Assembly: GCF_017654505.1 (NCBI RefSeq)
Contig: NC_054536.1
Coordinates: forward strand, 10,507,794-10,571,793
Direction of reading: 5' to 3'
Length of the DNA: 64,000 bases
DNA from: Polyodon spathula
Taxonomy: Eukaryota > Chordata > Actinopteri > Acipenseriformes > Polyodontidae
Position numbers and translations under genes: made by a program. The notes beneath the pieces were generated by a model. It was not told the origin of the DNA and ran no database searches. It worked only from the letters and a program-made list of their open reading frames with translations. This document shows, in pieces, positions 1 through 11,742 of the stretch. How positions within the stretch are numbered: position 1 is the first letter of the stretch; each line of letters begins with the position of its first letter.

Positions 1-12
1 TAATCCCATGCA

Positions 13-18
13 TTTATT
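13..18 (-). promoter_or_regulatory. LRRCC1 poly(A) signal
   Basis: AATAAA on the minus strand, about 65 bases after the terminal TAG of the last LRRCC1 exon. Position fits a 3' end of the ancestral transcript. Confidence 0.55.
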
Positions 19-81
19 TAATCTATTTTAAGAACAGATACATGCAGCCTTCTCATCTTCACCCAGTATATTCTTTTTCAG

Positions 82-195
82 CTAATGAAATTCTTTCAGG
101 ACACTAGTGAGTCTTCTAATCTTTTCTTCCATCATCTTTTTACTGCTTGCTGTTTCTTACAGAAGTTGCCTCATTTCTTCTTCAACCTGATACAC
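82..195 (-). pseudogene. LRRCC1: LRRCC1 last exon with premature stop
   Basis: After acceptor TTTCAG the exon reads VYQVEEEMRQLL, then TAA at 157-159, then ETASSKKMMEEKIRRLTSV and a terminal TAG at 82-84. Human has VHQIEKEMRELLEETCKNKK and MEAKIKQLA. The TAA replaces a Glu codon (GAA to TAA). Truncation here alone would remove only the last 25 residues. Confidence 0.87.
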
Positions 196-702
196 CTGAA
201 ACAAGAATTCAGGACAAAATCCTTGATTTAATTTATGTAAATGTTGTAGGTTTTCAGAATGCACTTAAAACTGAGAAATGCTTTCTAATTCTGATTTGAT
301 CATTTTTCCAAATTAATTTTTAAATACACAAGCAAGCAGCTGATATGTGACCCACCCGTACAAAATCAGTTACAAATTAGCATAATAGACATCACTGGAG
401 AGAACTATTTATCTGTGTTAAAACAAAAGATAAAAACTGTAACTGGTTATAATGAAGAAAAAAAAAATAATGTTGTGAAAATAATAATATAAACTGTAAC
501 CAGTAGTCTTTCACATATCACTCACTGTCATACAGTAAACTAATGATCTGTCCCACTGTCTAACATCTGATCAGAAAACAATCCTATCGATGCTAGATCA
601 GTTGTTCCCAGGGCTAACATTTTCATCTTAGGACTCTGCAGACTAGTGACAGACAACATCATGATTTTTTAAAACAACATTATAGGAACCTTACTACAGA
701 TC

Positions 703-704
<2 letters not shown>

Positions 705-781
<77 letters not shown>
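705..781. repeat. (AT)n microsatellite
   Basis: About 38 AT units, directly abutting the left end of the Tc1-like element that starts at 782. Confidence 0.97.
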
Positions 782-787
<6 letters not shown>

Positions 788-2205
788 CTTGCAAAAGTAT
801 TCAGACCCCTGACCAATTCTCTCATATTACCGAATTACAAATGGTACATTGAAATTTCGTTCTGTTTGATATTTTATTTTTAAACACTGAAACTCAGAAT
901 CAATTATTGTAAGGTGACATTGGTTTTATGTTGGGAAATATTTTTAAGAAAAATAAAAAAACTGAAATATCTTGCTTGCATAAGTATTCAACCCCTGTGC
1001 TGTGGAAGCTCCCAGTTTGCACTGATGAAAGAAATTGCCCTAACGAGGACACAATTACCTTACCATTGGCCTCCACCTGTGAACCATTAAAGTTGCTGTC
1101 ACATTTTCTGGATAAAAACCCCACTGTTGAAGGATCATTGGTAAGGCTGTGAATCTGAAGGAAAATGAAGACCAAAGACCATTCTACAGAAGTTAGAGAT
1201 AAAGTAATACAAATGCATAGATTAGAGAAAGGGTACAAAATAATATCCAAGTGTTTGGATATCCCAGTGAGCACAGTTGGATCAATAATCAGGAAGTGGA
1301 AGCTGCATCACACCACCCAGGCACTGCCAAGAAAAAGCCGTCCCTCAAAACTCAGCTCTCAAACAAGAAGGAGACTTGTGAGAGAAGCCACAGAGAGGCC
1401 AACAATCACTTTGAAGGAGCTACAGAGTTCAGTGGCTGGGAGTGGCGTAATGGTGCACCAGTCAACCATATCAAGAGCTCTGCATAACACTGGCCTGTAT
1501 GGGAGGGTGGATAGAATGAAGCCGTTACTCAAAAAGTACCATCTGAAAGCATGTCTGGAGTTTGCCAGAAAGCATGACAGTGACCCAGCTGCGATGTGGA
1601 AAAAGGTTTTGTGGTCAGATGAGACAAAGATAGAGCTTTTTGGCCAAAACTCAAAGCGCTATGTGTGGCGCAAACCTAACACTGCCCATGGCTCAAGACA
1701 CACCATCCCTACAATGAAGTATGGTGGTGGCAGCATCATGCTGTGGGGATGCTTCTCATCAGCAGGGCATCTTGTTACAATTGAAAGAAGAATGGATGGA
1801 GCAAAATACAGTAAAATACTGCAAGAGAATCTGCTTCAGTCCGCTAAAAAACTGAAGCTTAGGAGGAAATTTACCTTTCAGCAGGGCAATGATCCCAAGC
1901 ACAAGGCCAAAGCAACATTGGAGTGGCTCAAGAACAAAAAGGTGAATGTCCTACAGTGGCCCAGTCAAAGTCCTGATCTCAATCCCATTGAGAATCTGTG
2001 GCACTATTTAAAAATTGCAGTCCACAAGCGTCGTCCAACCAACCTGGAGCAAATCTGCCAAGAAGAATGGGCCAAAATCACTCCGACACTGTGTGCAAAG
2101 CTGGTACATACTTACCCCAAAAGACTTAAAGCTGTTATTGCAGCAAAAGGTGGCTCTACCAGATATTAATGTGTGGGGGTTGAATACTTATGCAAGCAAG
2201 ATATA
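782..2205 (+). mobile_element. Tc1-like element, copy 1, right end lost
   Basis: The left end (GTGCCTTGCAAAAGTATTCA) and about 200 bases inward match both long terminal inverted repeats of the sister copy at 51263-52795. On the right, similarity stops near 2205, shortly after the transposase stop, at TTGAATACTTATGCAAGCAA. The outer right inverted repeat is therefore missing, so this copy could not be mobilised as it stands. It lies in an LRRCC1 intron between the exon at 2253-2388 and the last exon. Confidence 0.9.
1165..2169 (+). CDS. Tc1-like transposase, open frame, catalytic Asp lost
   Basis: The 334-residue frame has the full length expected of Tc1/mariner DD34E transposases, which cut and paste the element at TA sites. 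An N-terminal paired-like helix-turn-helix DNA-binding region (about residues 8-105) is followed by the catalytic domain. Catalytic positions: D152 (LWSDET), residue 241 (FQQGNDPKH) and E276 (NPIENLW). The 34-residue spacing marks residue 241 as the second catalytic Asp, but it is Gly here (GGC at 1885-1887); the sister copy near 51.75 kb has GAC. The frame is open but the enzyme is expected to be inactive. Two residues are also missing after FSSAG compared with the sister copy. The start is the ATG opening MKTKDHSTEV. Confidence 0.9.
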   Translation: MKTKDHSTEVRDKVIQMHRLEKGYKIISKCLDIPVSTVGSIIRKWKLHHTTQALPRKSRPSKLSSQTRRRLVREATERPTITLKELQSSVAGSGVMVHQSTISRALHNTGLYGRVDRMKPLLKKYHLKACLEFARKHDSDPAAMWKKVLWSDETKIELFGQNSKRYVWRKPNTAHGSRHTIPTMKYGGGSIMLWGCFSSAGHLVTIERRMDGAKYSKILQENLLQSAKKLKLRRKFTFQQGNDPKHKAKATLEWLKNKKVNVLQWPSQSPDLNPIENLWHYLKIAVHKRRPTNLEQICQEEWAKITPTLCAKLVHTYPKRLKAVIAAKGGSTRY

Positions 2206-2252
2206 GCTAAGAAGCTAAGAGGTATGAAAGAAATGTTTAACACCATGCTTAC

Positions 2253-2388
2253 CCTTTCATTCGCTGCTTCTATTTGCTTTTGTTTTTCTGTTGCAAGTTG
2301 AAGTAGATCAGCTTGATGTGCTGCTTGCACTGAATCAAGCTGCCTCCAAAATGCATCATCAAGCGAGTGAAACTTCTCCACTGCAGCT
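2253..2388 (-). pseudogene. LRRCC1: LRRCC1 coiled-coil exon (FHSLDDAFWRQLD)
   Basis: The 136-bp exon reads AAVEKFHSLDDAFWRQLDS, then AHQADLLQLATEKQKQIEA, matching human NAMEKLHSMDDAFKRQVDA and AHQAEIAQLANEKQKCID. Acceptor AATTTCAG|A, donor AAAGG|GTAAGC, ending in phase 0. The truncated end of a Tc1-like element lies about 46 bases into the following intron. Confidence 0.9.
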
Positions 2389-2936
2389 CTGAAATTGTTA
2401 AAAAAAAGAAAAAAGGACTTGTCTGTATTTACTTGCACATCACAACATCAACTACAGCGCTCCTTCAATTCTGCTATTTGACTTACACATCAGGAGATAT
2501 TAGTGAAACAGTGAATTATAGAAGGGTACTTACACAATACAATTTAGTACACATACAATAACAGTAAAGTAACCAAATTCTAATTGTGAAATATCGAGGG
2601 AGCACAGTATAACACAAATGTCCAAATTATTAGTGTCCTGTTTAGATTGCAAAATTACCCAGAGAGTAGTCTCCTATATAGTACACAAGCAAATGCATCA
2701 TGGAATAAAAGGGACATTTGTTGCATTCCAAAAAGCCAGCTTACAGTTCACATTTTTCTAAAACAAATAAACAAAAGGAAATACTAACTAAATAAGGTAT
2801 TTACCCAGATTTTATTTAAATTACAACTGGAAACTGTGAAAGCTTTATAATTATTTCAATCTAGTACTTAACCCAGGACCAGAATTAGACAATGCATTAC
2901 GGATTGACAGATTAGCTGATATTCAGTCATTCTTAC
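2389..2936. other. LRRCC1 intron, nothing further seen
   Basis: AT-rich sequence between two LRRCC1 exons. No gene, repeat or RNA signal recognised. Confidence 0.6.
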
Positions 2937-3074
2937 TTTTGGCTTTGAAGGGACTTCTCTTTCTCTTCCACAAGATTCTTTTCCTTAGCATCAAAAATGT
3001 CTTTCATATGTTTGACCTGGGCTTCCAGTTGTGTCAGGAGTTCTGCTTGGTCTTGCCATTTGTTATTCATAGCA
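2937..3074 (-). pseudogene. LRRCC1: LRRCC1 coiled-coil exon (NNKWQDQAELLTQLE)
   Basis: The 138-bp exon reads AMNNKWQDQAELLTQLEAQV, then FDAKEKNLVEEKEKSLQSQ. Human has LNRKWHDKGELLCHLETQV and FENKEKKLKAERDKSIELQ. Acceptor ATGCAG|T, donor CAAAA|GTAAGA, phase 2. Open in this exon. Confidence 0.9.
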
Positions 3075-3159
3075 CTGCATTTGATTAAAAAATAATGAAA
3101 TAAAGTAAAACTAATTGATTGATTGATTGATTCAATATACAAGTTAAAATGTTATGCAC

Positions 3160-3366
3160 CTGTAGGCTTTCTTTACACCCTCCAGTTCTGTCTTTCTCTT
3201 CCAGCTGCTGTTTTGATTGTTCTTTTCTCTTAGTGAGTCTTTCGACCTTCTCTTTTAGCTCATGCAATGGTGCAGTTTCATATTCAAGCTGCTCTTGAAA
3301 GGACTTTTGAGTCTGAAGGTTTTCATCTTGCTGTTTTCTTATTTGTTCATCCCTTTCTTGTAGGCC
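3160..3366 (-). pseudogene. LRRCC1: LRRCC1 coiled-coil exon with frameshift
   Basis: Reads GLQERDEQIRKQQDENLQ, then LKEKVERLTKRKEQSKQQL, matching human CLQEKDEHIKRLQEK and NERKEKLKQQLKGKE. Near 3189-3193 the frame changes: the last codons match human ELEEIRKAY only in another frame (ELEGVKKAY), consistent with two lost bases. Donor CTACAG|GTGCAT; the phase after correction fits the next exon. Confidence 0.85.
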
Positions 3367-6300
3367 CTTTAAAAAAAAAAAAAATAAATAAAAAAAAATA
3401 ATTCAAAGGATGGGGGTAATTATGGCCACTGCAAACATGGTATGTTATATAGCAGCTACTAAAATGAGTCTTCAAGTTATGTATGAATAACAAAAACTAG
3501 TTATTTTTAAGTGAAGCAATTATAAATAAAGAGACATGGTTCATCGGTGAAGATTTTTACCAAACACTGCTTCTGTAATACTTAGATGGGATAATTGCAA
3601 ATTGCAAGGATACATATTGTTAGTATTTCTGCAACAATATCTCAATATGGGCTAAAGATGAAAAGCAGCCAATTTCAACAACCTGAGCCCCACCCTTCTT
3701 TCTGACCTTAACATAACATGCTTCTCCATAAATAAAAGGCCTCTCGGACATACATAACAATAATTGACAATGACACATCAAGGATTTGTAAAATATTTAA
3801 AACTATTTAGCTATTAAATATAAAATCAGGTTAAAAACTGTACTGTTGTACCATTTATTTGGTAGGCATAACCCTTTTGTGTTTGCTCAGTTGAATGCTA
3901 AGCACTCAGGGTGAAGTTATGAGTCAACATGAACTAACATACAATTTGGCGGTTTATTATCTCTTTTAGCAGAGGGTACAATGTCCCGGTCTATTTCAGA
4001 ATAGAACCACTCCGCACCAGACGCTCGGCTCCATGCTCGGAAAAATACAGCCAGATTTGTCAAAGGTAAAAATTACATCACATTTTATTACAGGCGAGTT
4101 GTAGTGCTGGGGATTCAAAAATTGGCCAAATGCTAGCTTGTTGTAGAAAAAAAAAAAATGCTTTTTGGAAAATGGAATGTCAGCTGGCAAATCACTATTG
4201 CCAATAAGAGGAATACACTCAACCAACAGTACACATTGTTTTTTCTGGTTATACCAAGTGAAATTCACATCACATGCCAACTCTACAGATTCAGGAGGGA
4301 CAGTAATAATTGGTAATCTACTCGGTAGGCTACCAATTTTCAGTACTGAAGCTCTATGACCATTCACTTCTCATACTGCCACATACAAATGTTTACACTT
4401 ATGCAGGCAAAGCAATTGGCATTCCTAGGTTGTTGCCCTTCTGATGTATTTGTGCACTTGGGTAAGAGATAAAAGTACAGTCAGTACAGTGCAACCAAGC
4501 ACAGGGTTAAGGAAACAAGGCATGCGCTTCAGCATAATAGCAATTGGGAGTGAGATTTTGTGTAACTTGACGAAAAAAAGCCAGATGTTCTGTGGTATCT
4601 AAATGTACAAATATGCTTTCTAGGTTGCACCTACTTTCACCTGTCAAATGTTGGAGTGCATGTATCTTGTACTACTTTAGGTTAAAGGAAACCATCCGTT
4701 TCTATGTCTTACTCTGGTTATCTGTTTGCACTTGTACTCCATGGGTCATTTCACCTCAGCAGTGTTTTCTGGGTCAAAGCGTGTTACTGGTTAAAAGCAT
4801 GTCAATCAGTAGGTGAAGTAGCTGATTGGTTGTTAACAGGAAAGAAGCCAGCAAAGGGGTGGGTACAATTTCACTCTCCAGGTGAATGACCCACAAAGAG
4901 TCAAAAAGCATGGCTTCCAAACAGTTTCTTGAACCTAGTGTAGTATCATATATCATGTTTTGAAATTAAAATTAATAAAAATACATGTTTGCTATAACAT
5001 GTTATTTATTTATTTTTAATACCACACATTTGAGACCTATAAAATGTGCATGGTGGATACACGTTACACAACTTTTTCTGTTAGCTACAATTACTTTAAG
5101 CAAAACAGGATCTGTATCTAAATTGTAATTGTTAGTTAAAAATAAAGCTAATTGTAATAAAGCTATAGGTAGTCCAACATGCTATAACCCAGAATGCCAC
5201 AGGGTGGTGCTCAAGTTAAATTTGCATGACAACATAAGTTTTAGTACAAGCGGCTACAAGAAATTAAGAACACAGTTAGAAAGAAAAAAACACATAGCTC
5301 AGTTAAAATGTCTTTCTATTCTGTTTTGAGTTCTAAATTAAAATAATGTTTAATGCAATGAAAAAATGGGTTACCATGACCTACATCAACTCAAACTGCA
5401 TTTCATAACAAACACCCACACAGTTTCACCAATGCAGTCAAATTGTAGAGGGTGTATTAAGGAACTGCTCAAGGTGATGATTTTCAGCAAGCACCTGTTA
5501 GAAATCGAGGGCTGTTCTTGCTAATGCATTAGTCATCTTGATTGACGATTGAGTTGCTGTTTGCAGGATGGCAAGAATCTCTCACACGGTCTGGGATGAC
5601 CCACCTGCAAAGAAATATAATTAACTGCACACGTTTGTTTCACCTGAGAGTGGATGATTCTGGATGATTCTGATTGTACCTGGAATGTAGATCACCAATA
5701 GCAGCAGAAAAAATAATAAAGACTGCCAAGGCAGCATTTTAAACCAATAAACTACTTTTCAGTATACTCATTATTAACTTTAAAGGCGCTGTATATTATT
5801 TACTTTCATATTGTTATTGTCAAACTACTATATACCCACTTGATTTCTAGCTTCATGTAAATACTGTGCAAGAAATGTACTCAGTTGCCAATGTATTTTT
5901 CAACACAACAGAAGAAGACAGAAAAAATAAACACACAAAGCTTTTACCTTTTGGAAAGTTATTGCTTTATGTCTCACAGCACAACTAGACTTATTTGAAA
6001 AATAGAAAAACATCAATTGAATGTTTAAATCATAAATTATTTGCAGTAGCCTAACTTCTTCAAAACTCTACCTTTAAAATATGCATACATTATTAATCAA
6101 ATGATGGCCTTGTGTGGGTGAGCCCCTCACTGTAATATTGAAATGCATGTTACTGTGTTCATGATTGTGATTGTTATTCTACTGATGACAGAGCCATGGT
6201 TTATTATGTATTGTGCATGTTGTTGGGAAAATCTATTTGATATATGATAGTGTATTGATGTATTTAGATTAGGGTGCTTCCCTTAATGAAGTTGCCATAG

Positions 6301-7126
6301 CTATACATGTGGAACAAGGGTTTTGTTGCCATGTGTTGGGTAATCTTCCAAGAGAAGGGGTAATGCTAATGTTCAGGATGCCTGGTAGAATAGAATGGTT
6401 GTCCTTTGAGCTTTATGGAATTTTGCTTTTGTGGATTCTACTGTGTGCCTTTTGGATCTTTGTTCTTTTAGACATAAAAAAAAAAAAAAGTTTGTGGCTT
6501 TCAGTGTAGGTTTCTTATTGCTATTTTTTTAATGACTAAATTAAAAAAAATGAATGACAGTGTACCAGAACATTAAGATTTTGTACTTCATTGGGGACCC
6601 CAACATTCATTTTTTTTTCTGTTGAGTGTCCTGAACCCTCAATGGGAAATCGTTACATCTTCTTACTTTTGTATACATAAATGCGATTTCACTTTATGAA
6701 GCATTTGCAGTGAAACAGTTCAAGTGCATTCTGATACTGTAAATGGACAACCCTCTAGACGAGGAAACGGTAGTTTAAATCAGCATAGTACAAATGAAAG
6801 GTTCAGGTGTTCTATCCCTCAAAATTCACAACACTGCAACATTTTTAAAGAAACTACATCCACTGTTTACCGTATTACAATTTGTGTAAACTTAACAATT
6901 TAAGGTTTCTCATTCCACAATGGTTAAAATTACTCAATAGTTTAGTGCCAGTGTTCAAATATTGAGTTTTATTGGTGACCCCCATTTGTTAACATAAGAA
7001 AACTGTTATGTGTTTCTTCAGGCCAGTGTCCAAAGCAAGGACATTTCCACTGCACCCCCTGGCTCCTTCAATTGTACAGCTTTCAGTTATTATAACAATA
7101 CAATCCAATTAAATAGAATTTTCTAC
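3367..7126. other. Large LRRCC1 intron
   Basis: AT-rich intron. It contains one copy of a dispersed repeat (about 4678-5100) and otherwise no recognised gene. An exon matching human SSLAQNRGKLEAQIESL should lie here and was not found with confidence. Confidence 0.6.
4678..5100. repeat. Dispersed repeat family, copy a
   Basis: From AGGTTAAAGGAAACCATC to GTTAGCTACAATTACTTTAA. It is similar over most of its length to 14265-14601, sharing ATCTGTTTGCACTTGTACTC, AGCTGATTGGTTGTT, ATATATCATGTTTTG and GAGACCTATAAAATG. The core is also seen in inverted orientation at 47.7-47.9 kb. It looks like a non-autonomous transposon family of unknown class. Confidence 0.6.
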
Positions 7127-7301
7127 CTTGGTGTGCTAGCTCTTGTCCCCATATCCTTCTTTCTGCTCTGAGACCATCAATTACAGACTCCTGGGCAGTT
7201 AGCTGTGAAATAAGCTTTGATTTATCCTGCTTCAGCAACTCAATCTGAACATGTCTTCTTTTGTCCTCTTCCACCACTGCTTCCAGTGATCTGATTCCAC
7301 T
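7127..7301 (-). pseudogene. LRRCC1: LRRCC1 coiled-coil exon (QIELLKQDKSKLIS)
   Basis: The 175-bp exon reads VEEDKRRHVQIELLKQDKS, then LISQLTAQESVIDGLRAER and WGQELAHQ, close to human QIELLKHEKVQLISELAAKES and WGHELAQQ. Acceptor GTTTTCAG|AGT, donor CAAG|GTAGAA, phase 1. The exon is open. Confidence 0.92.
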
Positions 7302-10300
7302 CTGAAAACAAACAAACAAACACATACAATTAATAAGGATAAACCCTGTATTTAATTTGACGACAGTAACTTTGCGTTGCCTGGTGCAAAATCAACGAGC
7401 TATTAGGAACAGGATGAGCACAGACAGACCTAATGTCCTCCTCTCCTTCGCAGCTTTTCTTATGTTCTTAAGAACAAACAATACCTAGGGTCCTGGCAGG
7501 ACAATCTTAATAGACATGAAAAGTAGAGAGCACAACTTAAACATTGCTTTCTGGGTAAACCTGTTGGGTGTTTAACATGTTGTATGAATTTGTAATTTAC
7601 AAAAACATTTTTAAAAGAAAGTTCCATTTTGGGGATTTCTTTTGAAACACAGGCTGTAAATGTCAAATTTTGAATCACTGGATATTTTTGTATTTGATAA
7701 TTTAAATCTGAAAACGTGGATCCCTTAGTATACATGCACGTGGAAGAAGACTACTTCTCTCTGCATTAAATACCGTAAAGGAAAATTTATTATGATTACT
7801 AATTTTTATTTTATTTATTTATTAAATCGCTAGAGAATGGGTTTTCAATCAGGGGTACTTCAAAGTGTCATATTTGATACGCAGGACAACTAAGAATAAA
7901 ATGTATTTTATTTTTTTTTAACGGTATTATAAATTCTCTCTAAACCTCTGTGCATAAATGTTACATTTGTGTTTAGCAACTCAAAGGTTTGAACAGTACA
8001 GGTTCAAAATGATCATTCACTTGTACGCATGTGTGACTTCGATTGCACGGAGTATTAGGGTGGCTGAGGCACTCCGAGCGTTCTGCGCTGCTCATGAACT
8101 TTGCAGTGGTATAATTGAATACTACATCGGTGAAGCAAAGTATAAAAGTTTTAATTATTGTTTGGTATTTTGTCCTAAAGCAGCAGTTTGTCAGTCTCAA
8201 ACAGTGCCTTCAATTGTATATTAAATAAACAGGGTGTGACAGGAGCGGCGTCCCTCACTGAAACTTCTCTAAGGGATATGGACTTTTAAAACAAACTGTC
8301 TAACAAATATAAATGCTGTGCAATTGCACTGTAATAATGAAACCAACTTACCTGTTGTCTGTAAGGGGGATCCATTTCTCAGGGTATAAGCGGTAAACAA
8401 AAGTTAATGCTACATAATGTGTTGGTCAGAAGTACTATCATCATAATAAGTATAAAAGAAAATGCTAATTTTATCGTAAGGCTCAAGCTTCAGATAAATT
8501 AATAATTACCTGAGCCAGAGCGGCTGTGCTAGGTTGTTTGTTCCTGGGAAGCCATTTTGGGCTCAAGCCCTTAATACCTACCTTAGGATCAGTCATGCCT
8601 GGCAGTCTACCAAAATCGCGATTTTGTGGAAATAGAGAAATTGTGGAGTCACCGCGAAAATCACCAGTTTTAGGGGCAAATGCATTCCAGACTAGTATGG
8701 GGAGGAAAAAAAAATAAAACCTTGTGTAAATGAACTACTGCACAATGAAAGCGACGCAAACTACGTATCTTACTTCTGTAGATTTTTTTTTATTCCTTCG
8801 CTGTCCTGTGTGCATTAAACTTAGGCAAAAAAAAAAACAAACAAACAAAAAAACCCACATCCTTAAACAAATAACATGTAAAAAAAAAATAATACTCCAA
8901 AGCAGTTAACTTTCTTGTTTACTGTTCAAATGACAATAATGTTTTAATCAGACTATCAGTGAGTCTGTACTGGCTTTTCTGTGACCTGTACTGTACAGAC
9001 AGTAGGGGGTGGGACAAAGTCAGTGCTGCATTGTTTTGATTTAGGTTGCTAAAATCTAGTTTTCAGCATTGGAGGTAAAATACCAAAAATGGATGACAAA
9101 GCAAAAAAAGCAAAGTATATTTTGGCTGATGATCGTGTCAAGACATTTCCCAAAGAAACTATACATACAGATGGAGGTAATTGTTTTGGACATCTTGTAA
9201 TGTGACTTTGGAGACAATACAATAGCTTCAGAATCACACATTAAACGGAATACCACTACAGAGGCTGCTAAACAGAATGTAAAACAAACAACAGCTTTCA
9301 GAAAACAAACTTTAAAGTCAGCGCAGACCATAAGTATTCCTGTTAGTTGTAGCCAAGTTAAATCAGTACTACAGGTACGATCTAGCACAGCCACCTCAGT
9401 TCAAACAACCTGCTGCTTACTTTTTAAAACGCAGTTAGAATTTTAGACCTGGATAGGCACATTTTCTTTGTTTTGACTCGGTACTAATAAAATAAATTCC
9501 TGGATGGGACAAATAACATGACAACGAACGTGCTGCCTATATTGCCTTTATTAAAGTATGCCAGATGCCCTTGGGTAACTGAGTTTTGGGACAGTTTCTA
9601 ATCAATTTCCACATTTGAATAGCTTGGCAAAGCTTTGCCTGATACTTCCAACCAATTCAGTGGATGCAGACCTGCAGTCTCAAAGTATTGGCAAGTCCAC
9701 ACCAGACAGAGAATGTCAGCAGTAACTGCGGGGGATGTGCATGCTTGACCTTACAAATGACAGCACTCTGTTTTAGTAAGAAGCACGTACCACTATTTTT
9801 AAGCTTTTCTAGTGCTCTGAAATATTATCTAGGTGTATTTAATGTTTAAACAGGTCCGGGAAATGTCAGCAAAATCCTAATTTTATTCCATAACCTACCA
9901 GTGAAAAATATGTAAATTTATTGCAATTTAAGTTGACTCCTAGTCATGCTTATAGGAATGTACCATGGAGTAACAGGGGGATTCTATAAGTTTGACTGAT
10001 GGTGTTGCTTGCTGTAAGGTAAACAAAAAATGTAAAGAATGTTTATAATGTTTATACATATATAAAAGACTTGGTGATATGAGGAATGTAAATTTATTTA
10101 TTGAATTATAAGCACAGTGTAAAAATGCTTGGATTTTGAATTCACCCATCCACCTGAGCTAGTCAGGATGTGGGGTTACCTGTTGGGTATAAATAAGGCA
10201 TTTTCCCGTCAGAGTCTGGGATGTTACTGTGACTTGAATGTGGTGAGAATAGGATGAGGGATAGCATTAATGGCCTGTGTAAGCCTGCTAAAAAGAAACT

Positions 10301-11175
10301 AACAAGCATAGACCTGTATTTAGGATTTTTGTTATTTTGTTTTATTTGTTTGATTGATTGATTTATTTTTATTTCGTGTACAAAGTTAAACCTGTTCCAG
10401 TGTGTGTAGAGTTCTTGTTCGCTTGGTTCTGAAAAATACATTTTTCTGGTTGTAAACCTCAAACCTCCTGCCTTTGCCTGCTTTCCTGCCAGAACAACAT
10501 TGCAGACCACTTGACCAATCACACACGGGGGGAAAAAAAGAATTTCAAAAGGTTGAAAACCACTGATCTTGCCTAATTAACATTTCATATGTGCTTTAAT
10601 GTCTAAATTCCACAAACAGTTGAGCATTGACAGAAATATTGAACACATCTGATGATCGATTCATGCAGCACCTGTTTCACTCTAACACATTTAATCTAAA
10701 AATGACATGGTGCGACTCAATTTGCCATGCATGATGAAATAATGGGATTTTTCCTGAGGGAGATGGAAATTAGTTTTCCTTACAGCCTCAGTATAATTTA
10801 TCTACTTTTGCAGAGATGTCTGAAAGCTGTAAAGGCATTAGGGACTTGCAAATGAAGGCAACTACATCCTCTTCAACTGCACAGTTTTTAGGGCATGGGA
10901 TAACCAATAAGGTCCTCTTAATTTCTAAAGCCAAATGATAGTCAAGCCTTTGGTTACAAACCAGTGATAGTGCTGTAGAATATCTAACCAGAAAAACCAA
11001 AGTGAATATTACCAACAGGCCAGATGTATTTTTGGTGAGACCTCATTAGAAATTCCACATTTTCCTGTTGACTTTTAACAACCAAAAGAGGATCACTTTT
11101 ACAGTAAGAGATCTGGTATTTTACTGGGATCAGGACATGATTTGGTATATAATTTCAGTAACAGTAAACCCATAC
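7302..11175. other. Large LRRCC1 intron
   Basis: AT-rich intron holding a CGGBP1-like fragment (9085-9400). At 7.95-8.24 kb a TATAAAAG box is followed by AATAAA about 100 bases later, which could be LTR debris. No other gene recognised. Confidence 0.5.
9085..9400 (+). pseudogene. CGGBP1/BED zinc-finger-like fragment
   Basis: From ATGGATGACAAAGC the strand reads MDDKAKKAKYILADDRV, then FPKETIHTDGG. After a frame change it reads ASESHIKRNTTTEAAKQ and TAFRKQT. The layout resembles the N-terminal BED-type zinc finger of CGGBP1-like proteins derived from hAT transposases (a Glu/His-Asp-Gly-Gly turn, then a His-x-Lys-Arg end), but the Cys pair region is scrambled and there are in-frame stops. It is probably a dead copy of a dispersed hAT-related sequence in an LRRCC1 intron, on the opposite strand. 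The family call is tentative. Confidence 0.4.
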
Positions 11176-11362
11176 TTTCAGTTCTTTTGTTGACCCTTGT
11201 TTTGACTTTATTAATTCAGCTATTCTTGCCTACTGCTCTTTCACCATGGCTGTAAGCTCCTGAATCAAGCTTGCAGACTGGTTCTCCTTTTGCTGAGATT
11301 TAGCCAGAGCTTTCTTATGTTCTGTGAACTCTTGACGTAATCTGTTCAAACCCATCTTTCAC
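11176..11362 (-). pseudogene. LRRCC1: LRRCC1 exon with +1 frameshift and stop
   Basis: The exon begins VKDGFEQIT, then the frame shifts and continues EFTEHKKALAKSQQKENQS and LIQELTAMVKEQ. This matches human VKDGFENVATELAKSKHAL and LIKDLTCMVKEQ. One extra A (near 11331-11333) explains the shift: the exon is 187 bp, and 186 would fit the flanking phases. In the restored frame the codon after KEQ is TAG (11230-11232), where human has Lys; the match continues after it as ARIAELIKSKQ. Acceptor TTCAAG|GTG, donor AAA|GTATGG. Confidence 0.88.
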
Positions 11363-11540
11363 CTTGAAAAAAAAAGAAAAAGCTTTTATATTCAAATACA
11401 GCGATGATTTTACTCAAAAGATTTTAAACAAAAAAGTAGTCTAGACTAAAAGTATTAGTAAATTAAACACCCACCCACACACATACAAAAGATTAGAGAC
11501 TGCGTAAATGCAGTTCTGATTTCTACTATTTTTACATTAC

Positions 11541-11742
11541 CTCTTTAAATCGTGTTGCTTCAATGGTCAGAGCCATATGGAATTCATCCTCCAACTCCAT
11601 ATACTGCTGCTTTATAACTCTAATTTTCTCCTGAGATTCCTTTGTTTGTTGTAAACGTCTCTGCTCTGTTGCAGCCATCTCTTTAGTGAAAGCATTTTGA
11701 AATTCTGGTCCTGTTATTGTTACTCTGGATTCCAATTCTGTC
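11541..11742 (-). pseudogene. LRRCC1: LRRCC1 coiled-coil exon (ITGPEFQNAFTKEMA)
   Basis: The 202-bp exon reads TELESRVTITGPEFQNAFT, then QQYMELEDEFHMALTIEA and RFKE. Human has KELETREFFTDADFQDALA and QQYMDLENEFRIALTVEARRF. Acceptor TTTAAG|G, donor AAAGAG|GTAATG, ending in phase 0. No damage in this exon. Confidence 0.9.

Noticed and set aside
3000..3267. Separate small minus-strand genes encoding Glu/Lys-rich peptides
   Set aside because: They are LRRCC1 coiled-coil exons read through into introns, not independent genes.
5395..5605. Minus-strand block after TTTGCAG reading EILAILQTATQSSIKM, considered as the missing LRRCC1 exon
   Set aside because: The phase and first residues fit loosely, but a stop follows within a few codons and there is no coiled-coil similarity to the expected human segment.
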